Positions 42,259 through 48,907 of a DNA stretch of 64,000 nt are shown in pieces (within the stretch, counting starts at the first letter, position 1; each line of letters starts with the position of its first letter). The notes beneath the pieces are model-generated. The model did no database searches and was not told the DNA's origin. It saw nothing but the letters and a program-made list of their open reading frames with translations. Made by a program: the position numbers and the translations under genes. This DNA is from Dehalogenimonas alkenigignens (GTDB lineage Bacteria; Chloroflexota; Dehalococcoidia; Dehalococcoidales; Dehalococcoidaceae): NCBI RefSeq assembly GCF_001466665.1, contig NZ_KQ758903.1, forward strand, positions 741,684 through 805,683, given 5' to 3'.

Positions 42259-43533
42259 TTAGAGCGTCTCCAGGAACGCGTCGATGCGGGTCTTGAGCTG
42301 GCCGGCGTCCTCGTCGGAATAGTCGGTCTCGATGCGCAGCAGCGGGATGCCGGCCTTTTCCAGGGCTTTGTCCACCTGGATGGCTTCGTTGGCGTAGGTG
42401 TGGCAGAACTGCAGGTTGTAGTGGATGACTCCATCAGCCTTGAGCGTCTTGGCCATGCCGATGATGTCGTCCAGGCGCTCGCAGTTGGGGGTGAAGCAGG
42501 CGCAGTTGGTCTTGAGGTAACGGTCGGCCAGGGCGGTCACCACCTCGTCGAGGTCGGTGATGCCCTCGGGCGCCAGCTCGTTGAAGAAGCGCGAGCCGGT
42601 GCAGGACTCCTCGCCGACGACCACCGCCCCGGCGCTCTCGATGAGGTGGTGCAGCTTCCAGTTGGGGATGGCCATGGGCGAGCCTGAGACGAGGATGCGC
42701 TTGGCGCCCCTGGGGAAGACGCCCTCGCCGTTTTTCACCCGTTCCTCGAGTTCCTCGTTCAGGGTTTTCATGATCTGGGTCTCGCGTTCGACGTCGTCGT
42801 ACATCGATACCTGAGTGGCGAGGAGGGCGTCCTTGCCGGAGATGGGGGCGGGGTCGGCGGCGCGAAGCATCGACAAACGCTTGAACTCGCGGCGGCGGGC
42901 ATTGACCTTCTTGATGGCCTCGCCGAGGTTTTCGGCGGTGATCCGGTTGCCGGTCAGTTCCTCGATCTTAGCTTTGAAGTCGCGGACTTCCTGCTGCCAC
43001 AGGGCGCGGCCGGCGGGCCCGCGCTTGTTGGGCACTTCCATGACGTACACCGGCTGGTGTTCGGCCAGAAGTTCAAACATTTTTTTCTTGCCGTCGCAGG
43101 TGGTCTCGCCGACGATGAGGTGCGATACCTGGACGTAGGGGCAGAGCCTGCCCAGCTTGAAGCCGAAGGAGGACTTGATCAAGGCGCAGGTGTTGCGGGG
43201 CAGCACCTCCTCGGCGGCGGGGATGGAGAAGGCGGTGCCGGCGCACAGGCTGACGGGGATGGCCCCCGTCGCCCAGCAGAACTCCTCCGGTACGAAAACG
43301 CAGTAGGTGGCGACGACTTTACCGCCGGATTTGGCGTGCTCACGCAGTTCCTTGACCCGTATTCCGTGGATGTCGCCGACGACGAAATCGTAAAAGCCCA
43401 TACCCTTTGGGCGGTTCTTCTGGCTGAGATAAATGTCCCGGTAGATTGGTCCCAGGGCGTTCATCAGTTGACCGTGGGAGGCCAGGTCAATGCCCAGTTC
43501 CGACCACATCTGCTCGCTTTCGGTTAAAGCCAT
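42259..43533 (-). CDS. 2-hydroxyacyl-CoA dehydratase-like / double-cubane cluster protein
   Basis: From ATG 43533 (AGAGG seven bases upstream) the product has about 424 residues and belongs to the HgdB/FldB (DUF2229-adjacent) family. Cysteines at 78, 86, 97, 116, 131 and 146 and in VVGEESCTGSRFF and NCACFTPNCERL supply cluster ligands. There is only one such subunit plus an activase, the arrangement of double-cubane cluster proteins (known to bind an [8Fe-9S] cluster and reduce small molecules) rather than the two-subunit dehydratases. The substrate is unknown. Expression is probably controlled by the attenuator leader upstream. Confidence 0.85.
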   Translation of the reverse strand: MALTESEQMWSELGIDLASHGQLMNALGPIYRDIYLSQKNRPKGMGFYDFVVGDIHGIRVKELREHAKSGGKVVATYCVFVPEEFCWATGAIPVSLCAGTAFSIPAAEEVLPRNTCALIKSSFGFKLGRLCPYVQVSHLIVGETTCDGKKKMFELLAEHQPVYVMEVPNKRGPAGRALWQQEVRDFKAKIEELTGNRITAENLGEAIKKVNARRREFKRLSMLRAADPAPISGKDALLATQVSMYDDVERETQIMKTLNEELEERVKNGEGVFPRGAKRILVSGSPMAIPNWKLHHLIESAGAVVVGEESCTGSRFFNELAPEGITDLDEVVTALADRYLKTNCACFTPNCERLDDIIGMAKTLKADGVIHYNLQFCHTYANEAIQVDKALEKAGIPLLRIETDYSDEDAGQLKTRIDAFLETL

Positions 43534-43662
43534 GTCAAATCCTCTCAATGTTTTCTAACCTGGTCGATTGCTGCGGTTTGCCGTGACGGCAAACCTCGCA
43601 AAGGCAAACTCACATTCGAGGGGACTGCGGCCGAAGTTTCCAATCGCGGCTGAGAAGCCCGT

Positions 43663-43690
43663 AAAAGAAAAACGGCGGAGTTGCCTCCGC
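43663..43690 (-). terminator. Intrinsic terminator inside the leader of the double-cubane operon
   Basis: Read on the minus strand: GCGGAG-GCAA-CTCCGC (43690-43675), two bases, then TTTTTCTTTT (43672-43663). It lies between the promoter and the gene, so it acts as an attenuator. Other leader hairpins: GACGGAA/TTCCGTC (43740-43746 with 43791-43797) enclosing a GC-rich stem at 43767-43783, and GGTTTGCCG/CGGCAAACC (43575-43595). Confidence 0.7.
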
Positions 43691-43795
43691 ACGTCGTAAT
43701 GAAACTGAGGAAGTGTCCGGCTAGTTAGCCAAAAACACCGACGGAAGGGAGGCGTAAGCAGTCCCGGGCGCGGCACCCGCGCCGAAAAGGTTCCG

Positions 43796-43828
43796 TCAGG
43801 TGCGGCGGTGGAAGGGCGTCCTGGACAT
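43796..43828 (-). CDS. 10-codon leader peptide MSRTPFHRRT
   Basis: AAAGGAGGTGAT, nearly full complementarity to the 16S rRNA tail, lies at ideal spacing before ATG 43828; the frame closes with TGA at 43796. It is the first start codon after the promoter and precedes an intrinsic terminator, the usual order in leader-peptide attenuation. Codons 8-9 are consecutive Arg (CGC CGC) after His. Confidence 0.55.
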   Translation of the reverse strand: MSRTPFHRRT

Positions 43829-43874
43829 ACTTATCACCTCCTTTTAGCGGGGATTTTCAAATGACTACGGCCGA

Positions 43875-43904
43875 ATTATAGCGCCGGCCGCCGCCCGAGG
43901 TCAA
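43875..43904 (-). promoter_or_regulatory. Promoter of the double-cubane protein operon
   Basis: Minus strand: TTGACC (43904-43899), 18 bp, TATAAT (43880-43875). The 5' leader to the first gene is about 335 nt. Confidence 0.75.
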
Positions 43905-43941
43905 AAAGAACTAGAACTTTGGGCTTAGTTAGAGCCTCGGA

Positions 43942-43969
43942 TTGACAGGCTGAGGCGGCGGATTATAGA
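43942..43969 (+). promoter_or_regulatory. Promoter of the tRNA gene
   Basis: TTGACA (43942-43947), 16 bp, TATAGA (43964-43969), about 28 bp before the tRNA. Confidence 0.7.
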
Positions 43970-43997
43970 ATGATTTCCCGGTTATCGCAATCTGCAT

Positions 43998-44072
43998 GCC
44001 ATCGTAGCTCAGCGGCAGAGCAGGGGACTCATAAGCCCTTGGTCGGTAGTTCAAATCTACCCGATGGCACCA
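43998..44072 (+). tRNA. tRNA with CAU anticodon (Met, elongator type likely)
   Basis: Acceptor arms GCCATCG and CGATGGC pair perfectly and the genomic 3' CCA is encoded. The D arm GCTC...GAGC, anticodon loop CTCATAA (CAT) and T arm GTAGTTCAAATCTAC complete the cloverleaf. The 75-nt length and paired first acceptor base argue against initiator tRNA; a lysidine-modified isoleucine tRNA cannot be excluded. Confidence 0.9.
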
Positions 44073-44186
44073 ATGACTTCTTTCTCATCGCTCCTGACCC
44101 CTTCATATCTGGCTGCGCCGGTTTTAACGACTTCCCAAAATGATGTTATACAATGGGATTAGTTCCGGAAATGGAAGGAGCAGAAG

Positions 44187-44531
44187 ATGAACAGCAAGAA
44201 AATGATCCCGGTACTACTGGTACTTGTCATCATCGGGGCAATCGGGCTTACCGCCTGCACCACCAACGGCGGCGGCACGACCACCAGCAACCCTCCGTTC
44301 ACGACCGTGGCCAGCACGGCGCAGCTTTATGCCGACCAGTGCGCCTTCTGCCACGGGGCGAATCGTGAGGGCGGTCTGGGCCCGGATATCCGGCCGAACT
44401 CCGATACCATCAAGGCATTCAGCAGCGCGCCGTCATTATACGACCGCATCGCCGACCACTACCCCGCCCAGGACCTGGGAGCCGACGCTCAGCGGCAGCT
44501 GGCGGCCTATCTCTTCCAGGAAACTCACTAG
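44187..44531 (+). CDS. Monohaem c-type cytochrome lipoprotein
   Basis: The signal peptide ends in a lipobox (GLTAC), so the 114-residue precursor becomes a lipoprotein anchored outside the membrane. After a Thr/Gly-rich linker comes AQLYADQCAFCHGANREGG, with the haem attachment motif CAFCH. The fold is class I-like, but the usual distal Met-Pro is replaced (HYPAQDLG), so the sixth haem ligand is unclear. GGAGCAG precedes the ATG. Stand-alone gene between a tRNA and convergent genes. Confidence 0.8.
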   Translation: MNSKKMIPVLLVLVIIGAIGLTACTTNGGGTTTSNPPFTTVASTAQLYADQCAFCHGANREGGLGPDIRPNSDTIKAFSSAPSLYDRIADHYPAQDLGADAQRQLAAYLFQETH

Positions 44532-44548
44532 TTATTCGGATCGGGAAG

Positions 44549-44574
44549 CGGGAGGGGGCGGATGTTCCCTCCCG
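44549..44574. terminator. Hairpin between convergent genes
   Basis: CGGGAGGG (44549-44556) pairs with CCCTCCCG (44567-44574). No long T run, so termination is probable but not certain. Confidence 0.45.
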
Positions 44575-44580
44575 TCTCAG

Positions 44581-45045
44581 CTAAACCGGGTTTCCTGAAT
44601 CCGGCGGGCAGGGGCGTTCAACCAGTTCCCAGCGGACCATGCCGTCCTCAATAAGCTGCCGGATCTTCCGTTCCGATGGAGTGAGCTGGCAGTTAACGCC
44701 GCTTTTAACCTCGAGGATAACAACTTCTCTGGGGTCGCCGGCGGACAGGCCGGGGAAGACGACGAAGTCGATAGGGCTGCCGATGAAGCGGGCCTCGGTG
44801 GGGTCGTACTTGAACTCCGGCAGGAACGGCACCATTTGTTCAGTGAATTTACCTCCCAGAACCGCCCGGCTCTGGGTCACCGCCTGCCTGGAGGCACGCA
44901 GCACTTCCGACTTCCAGTAAGCCTGTTCCTGGACCTGCCACTCACGGAAGCGCGACTCAAATCGCCGCCGGATGACATAATAGTTTAGATAGATGATGGC
45001 AAAGGCGGCGAGAACGGCGGCGGCAATGACCAGCGCCGTGTCCAA
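44581..45045 (-). CDS. Membrane-anchored Holliday-junction-resolvase-related endonuclease (COG4741-like)
   Basis: An N-terminal membrane helix (LVIAAAVLAAFAIIYLNYYV) is followed by a coiled charged segment and a PD-(D/E)xK-like core: GSPIDFVVF...EVVILEVKSG, giving the Asp, Glu and Lys. This matches the predicted endonucleases distantly related to archaeal Holliday-junction resolvases. 154 residues; activity is not proven. Abuts pyrE on the same strand. Confidence 0.75.
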   Translation of the reverse strand: MDTALVIAAAVLAAFAIIYLNYYVIRRRFESRFREWQVQEQAYWKSEVLRASRQAVTQSRAVLGGKFTEQMVPFLPEFKYDPTEARFIGSPIDFVVFPGLSAGDPREVVILEVKSGVNCQLTPSERKIRQLIEDGMVRWELVERPCPPDSGNPV

Positions 45046-45570
45046 CTAGCTGCTCCCGGGCTTTGTCAGCGGCAGACCGGACCGGCACAGCGGGCAAGCC
45101 TCAGGCTGGTACGCCGGCGTGGCGGCGCGGAGGCAGGAATACAACTGGGCGCCGAAGTCCAGCGGGACTTCCGAGCGGTCAACCATCACGCCGACGCCGA
45201 CGATGTCGCCCCGATGCTTCCTGACTGCTTCAAAGACCTCGCGGATGCTCTTGCCGGTGGTCAGGATGTCGTCGACGACCAGTATCTTCTGGCCCGGCCG
45301 GATCGTGAAGCCGCGGCGGAACTCCCGCTCGCCGGACGGGACTTTCTCGGCGAAGGCCGCCGGTAAACCCATCTGGCGGGCGACCTCAAATGCCAGGATG
45401 ATGCCGCCGGTGGTGGGGCCAACGACCAGTTCGATGCCCCTGCCCTTGAAGTGATCGGCGATCATGCGGCACAGGGGGACGGCGGCCGCGGGATTTTCGA
45501 TAATACGGAATTTCTCCCAGTAGACCGGCGAATGCAGGCCGGAGGTAAGCAGAAAGTGCCCCTTCAGCAC
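45046..45570 (-). CDS. pyrE: Orotate phosphoribosyltransferase
   Basis: PRPP-binding motif ILVVDDILTTGKS and the N-terminal KGHFLLTSGLHSPVYW identify PyrE, which makes OMP. The first standard start codon is GTG 45570, but family-like residues continue upstream in frame (IENVEQLFINSGA), and AAAGGAAG sits six bases before an ATC at 45609-45607, so translation may begin at a rare ATC there. A C-terminal extension has CPLCRSGLPL, a possible CxxC element. The 5' end overlaps the end of lepB. Confidence 0.88.
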   Translation of the reverse strand: MLKGHFLLTSGLHSPVYWEKFRIIENPAAAVPLCRMIADHFKGRGIELVVGPTTGGIILAFEVARQMGLPAAFAEKVPSGEREFRRGFTIRPGQKILVVDDILTTGKSIREVFEAVRKHRGDIVGVGVMVDRSEVPLDFGAQLYSCLRAATPAYQPEACPLCRSGLPLTKPGSS

Positions 45571-45596
45571 GGCGCCGGAATTGATGAATAGCTGTT

Positions 45597-46196
45597 CTAC
45601 GTTTTCGATAACTGGCTTCCTTTCAGGCGGCGGGGGAACAGCGCCAGAGGCAGCAGCAGCCTGGCGGTCTCCGGGAAGTCATAATTCGGGGCACCGCCGA
45701 AGCTGTCCAGGGGCCAGAAAACGACCCAGGCTTTGCCGTGGACGTCATCGCGGCTGACCGTCCAGCCCTGGCGCGAGTCCAGGCTGACCGGCCGGTTGTC
45801 GCCGAGAACGAAATACTGGCCCTCGGGGATGGTGACGGCCGGGTAGCTGCGCTGATCGCGGTTGACCAGATAGGGCTCTTCAATGGCGGCGCCGTCAATG
45901 TAAACGGTGCCGGAGACGATGTGCACCGTCTCCCCGGGCAGGCCGATGATGCGCTTGATGAACTCCCGCCCGTCTTCGTAAGGCGAAGGGAAGACGATGA
46001 TGTCGCCGCGCTGGGGCTCGCCGAAAGCATAGCTGACCTTGCTGACCAGCAGTCGGTCCTCGTCCATCAGGTTCGGCTCCATTGAGGTGCCGTCAACAAT
46101 GGAGTTCTGCAGGGTGAACTGGAAAAGAACGAAGATTATAAGCGCGCCGCCGAGGATGTAGGCGATTTCGATGACGGCGGCTTTGAGTGTTTTCAA
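45597..46196 (-). CDS. lepB: Signal peptidase I
   Basis: One N-terminal helix (GALIIFVLFQFTL) precedes box B with the nucleophile Ser38 (DGTSMEP). The general base is Lys81 (EFIKRIIGLPGE), and box E reads GDNRPVSLDSR. 199 residues, typical of Gram-positive-type SPase I. Cleaves signal peptides of exported proteins. Confidence 0.93.
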   Translation of the reverse strand: MKTLKAAVIEIAYILGGALIIFVLFQFTLQNSIVDGTSMEPNLMDEDRLLVSKVSYAFGEPQRGDIIVFPSPYEDGREFIKRIIGLPGETVHIVSGTVYIDGAAIEEPYLVNRDQRSYPAVTIPEGQYFVLGDNRPVSLDSRQGWTVSRDDVHGKAWVVFWPLDSFGGAPNYDFPETARLLLPLALFPRRLKGSQLSKT

Positions 46197-46241
46197 AATG
46201 TCTCCTGAACCCGCACTATTATAACAGCCGAGGCGTACCGG

Positions 46242-46703
46242 TCAACAACTTCGGCTGCTTTGAGCATCGCGATCGTAAAGATGAGTATCACCTATACTCA
46301 TCGTTCGAGGATCGAGACCCGCCGCCCGGAATGCGCCGGTGGCCCGAGATGTTAAATCAATGAGGTCGGGGCTGAAGAAGAGGTGCGACCGGCAGCGGCA
46401 GTCGGAGCAGCCGAAGCCCGCCACCGCCGGCAAATCAGACAGGCGCCCGGCGAGCAGGCACTCCGCGTCGGCATTGGTCTCCGCCGACAGGACCGAGCGG
46501 ACGGCGGCATGGTCGAGCAGGTAGTCGATATGCCAGTGGCGTTTCTTGTCCGGCGACTGATGGCGGGCGATCCGGGCCTCCAGGCCGTTCATCGCCGAGC
46601 CGACGTAGGCGTAGAAGCCGGCATCGAGAGCGAAGGCGCGGCGGCGGGTAGTTATGGTGGTGGGGTGCGGCAGTTCGAGTATAAGGATGTAGAGGCCTGT
46701 CAT
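46242..46703 (-). CDS. DUF123 GIY-YIG-like protein
   Basis: GLYILILELP and GFYAYVGSAMNGLEARIARH reproduce the GIY-YIG-like core of DUF123 proteins, which in some organisms are fused to endonuclease III. HWHIDYLLDHA and ECLLAGRL continue the family pattern, and a cysteine cluster (GCSDCRCRSHLFF) follows. Function unproven; a nuclease role is inferred. Confidence 0.8.
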   Translation of the reverse strand: MTGLYILILELPHPTTITTRRRAFALDAGFYAYVGSAMNGLEARIARHQSPDKKRHWHIDYLLDHAAVRSVLSAETNADAECLLAGRLSDLPAVAGFGCSDCRCRSHLFFSPDLIDLTSRATGAFRAAGLDPRTMSIGDTHLYDRDAQSSRSC

Positions 46704-46711
46704 CCCAAACG

Positions 46712-47665
46712 CTAGTAAGTTGGAGTTTGCAGGTCGATCGCTAAACTAGAAATTGCAGCAGGCCAGGCGGCCGGGTCTGAAGGTAGCCAGGCCGTTTTAC
46801 CCCCAGCCCCTTCCAGCTCAATCTCATATCCGCGATGTTCATCGAACCTAATGATTTTCCCATGGACCTTTGTCGGGGTGTCGGTGCCCGCAGGTTGACT
46901 GGAACTGATTGTGAGGTCAATGTCGGCGCCGACCGGCAGTTTATCCAATTTTCCATCAGATTTCTTGAGAATCTTTAATCCCGGAGTTGTGACCTTGATC
47001 GAAAATGATTCTGATTTAGGTTGGCGGAAATCCTCATTGAGCCACAATCGTTCTCCCTTGTGTTTACCCTCAAGTTCAACCTCATACCCACGGTGCTTGT
47101 CAAAGTTGATGATTTTTCCCTGTTTTCTTGTTTTTCCAACCGGTTTCCCGTTCACGGTTCGGCTTTCTTCGAATACGACTGGAGAACCAGTCGAGAGAAG
47201 ATCGCTTTGCGTTTGAATGGGAAGGGTGCTAAAAATCGAATGTAGAGATGAGGTTATTTTTTCATCCTCGGTTTTAATGAAGAAGCTTTTCTTATCAATA
47301 AATAATACATAAACTCCAGGGACTTGGTGCTGGCCTCTGCGGGAAATCGCTATACCTTTTATACTAGAAGTATCGATTTTTTTTGTTGAATACCAATACC
47401 CTAGAACACTTTTCCTTATACTTACTTGGCCTAGGTCCGGTTGGACTTTGACCTCGATAGTCTCTAGTGCTCGGAGTAATGAATAGATGCTGAAACCAAG
47501 GACGGCGAGCACAATGGCAATAGGCCTAACACTGATTCCCCTGGCTTCCCCGAAAATGAAGTAAGCGCCAACCAGGAACAAGGCCACCAGCCCAAATTCT
47601 TGAATTTTGATCCAAAGCGGATAAGAAAAGGTAATACTGTTTTCTGACTCTCGGATGATAGCCAT
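46712..47665 (-). CDS. Hypothetical membrane protein with duplicated NfeD/OB-like C-terminal segment
   Basis: I place the start at ATG 47665 (GAGGAACGT before it). Two helices (GLVALFLVGAYFIFG and IAIVLAVLGFSIYSLLRAL) anchor a PH-like cytoplasmic part. The C-terminus holds an internal repeat: GKIINFDKHRGYEVELEGKH and GKIIRFDEHRGYEIELEGAG, about 90 residues apart. The gene is more AT-rich than its neighbours, suggesting later acquisition. Family unknown. Confidence 0.6.
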   Translation of the reverse strand: MAIIRESENSITFSYPLWIKIQEFGLVALFLVGAYFIFGEARGISVRPIAIVLAVLGFSIYSLLRALETIEVKVQPDLGQVSIRKSVLGYWYSTKKIDTSSIKGIAISRRGQHQVPGVYVLFIDKKSFFIKTEDEKITSSLHSIFSTLPIQTQSDLLSTGSPVVFEESRTVNGKPVGKTRKQGKIINFDKHRGYEVELEGKHKGERLWLNEDFRQPKSESFSIKVTTPGLKILKKSDGKLDKLPVGADIDLTISSSQPAGTDTPTKVHGKIIRFDEHRGYEIELEGAGGKTAWLPSDPAAWPAAISSLAIDLQTPTY

Positions 47666-47896
47666 ACGTTCCTCAAAATGCCGATCTCGTTTGGTAAACT
47701 GCTTTTGTAAGCGTATCTTATTCCAAAGCAGCAAATAACACCAACATCAAAGTAGGAGCATCAGTGACAATAACACCTCTCGATCCCTGTGATGCTGCTC
47801 GGACTAAAAAATCTCGGCACCCAAGGGCTAACTATCTCCGCTGGTCTGCCGTTATACATTATTGAAACCAGTGAAAACAGGCAAGGAGAAAGAAAG

Positions 47897-48643
47897 ATGA
47901 AAAAGGGAGCTATCATAGCTGTCTCGGCGATCATGGTGATCGCGCTCGGCATCGGGGCGATGGGCTTTACCGCCGCCCAGTCCGGCAATCTGATCAACAC
48001 CACCCAGCAGGTGGGCATCTGGGTCAACGGCGAAGGCAAGGTTACCGTCACCCCGGACACCGCCAACCTGTCGCTCGGCGTTCAGGTTGAGGATGCCACC
48101 CTGGCGGCGGCCAATCAGAAAGCCGCCTCCGCCATGGATGCTCTGGTAGCCGCGCTCAAGGCGCAGGGCGTGGCTGAAAAGGACATCAAGACCCAGGGTT
48201 TCAACATCTACCCGGTTTACGATTATGACAAAGAGACCGGGCGCAGCACCATCCGCGCCTACCAGGTATCCAATACCGTAGAGGTCAAGGTGCGGGTAGT
48301 TGCCAATGCCGGCAAGGTCATTGACGCCGCGGTAGCGGCGGCCGGCAACGCGGTCAGGGTCAACACCATCTACTTCTCGGTCGACAATACCGCCGCGGCG
48401 ATGGACCAGGCCCGCGAGCTGGCTCTTCTGGATGCCAAGGCGAAGGCGGAGCAGATCGCCAGAGTCACCGGCGTGTCCCTGGGTTCCGTCAGCTTCGTAT
48501 CAGATTCAACATACGGCGGCGGCCGGGTCACTCCGCCGATGGCCATTGATTCCAAGGCCGGCGCCGAGGGTTCGGTCACCCCTGTCCTGGCCGGCGAGAG
48601 CGAGATCGTGGTCACCGTCCAGGTCATCTACAACATCAATTAG
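47897..48643 (+). CDS. SIMPL (DUF541) domain protein, exported
   Basis: AAGGAG precedes ATG 47897; the upstream in-frame extension is unlikely. An N-terminal signal or anchor helix (IIAVSAIMVIALGIGAMGF) is followed by VNGEGKVTVTPDTANLSLGV, the start of the SIMPL domain, and TGVSLGSVSFVSDS near its end. About 248 residues. SIMPL proteins are periplasmic or surface oligomers of unclear role. A strong terminator follows. Confidence 0.88.
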   Translation: MKKGAIIAVSAIMVIALGIGAMGFTAAQSGNLINTTQQVGIWVNGEGKVTVTPDTANLSLGVQVEDATLAAANQKAASAMDALVAALKAQGVAEKDIKTQGFNIYPVYDYDKETGRSTIRAYQVSNTVEVKVRVVANAGKVIDAAVAAAGNAVRVNTIYFSVDNTAAAMDQARELALLDAKAKAEQIARVTGVSLGSVSFVSDSTYGGGRVTPPMAIDSKAGAEGSVTPVLAGESEIVVTVQVIYNIN

Positions 48644-48661
48644 CGCCTCCTCCCTTCAAGC

Positions 48662-48702
48662 AGAGGGCGGTCCTTCATCCGATGGGCCGCCCTCTCTTTT
48701 TA
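48662..48702 (+). terminator. Intrinsic terminator after the SIMPL gene
   Basis: AGAGGGCGGTCC (48662-48673) pairs with GGGCCGCCCTCT (48684-48695, one wobble), then CTTTTT. Confidence 0.85.
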
Positions 48703-48770
48703 CTGCTTCGCCCGTCGACCAAGTTTCAGAAACGGTCGGTTCTTTTCGGGGTTTTATCGGCTCGATGTCC

Positions 48771-48800
48771 TTGACACTTCACGGCTGGGGCGAATAGAAT
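48771..48800 (+). promoter_or_regulatory. Promoter of the hydrogenase-4-like operon
   Basis: TTGACA (48771-48776), 18 bp, TAGAAT (48795-48800). Confidence 0.75.
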
Positions 48801-48853
48801 AACGCCCATCAACAGCGACGACATACCGGCCGGCTGACCGGGGAGAACGGAGG

Positions 48854-48883
48854 GGAAGTCCCGCGGGACTTCCTTTTGCTTTT
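48854..48883 (+). terminator. Attenuator-like intrinsic terminator in the hydrogenase-4-like operon leader
   Basis: GGAAGTCCCG (48854-48863) and its exact complement (48864-48873) are followed by TTTTGCTTTT. It stands after the operon promoter and 24 bp before the first gene, so it can only control that operon or end a short leader RNA. A GC-rich stretch with ACCGGCCGGC precedes it. Confidence 0.7.
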
Positions 48884-48907
48884 CTGCCCAATGGACATTA
48901 AAACAAG

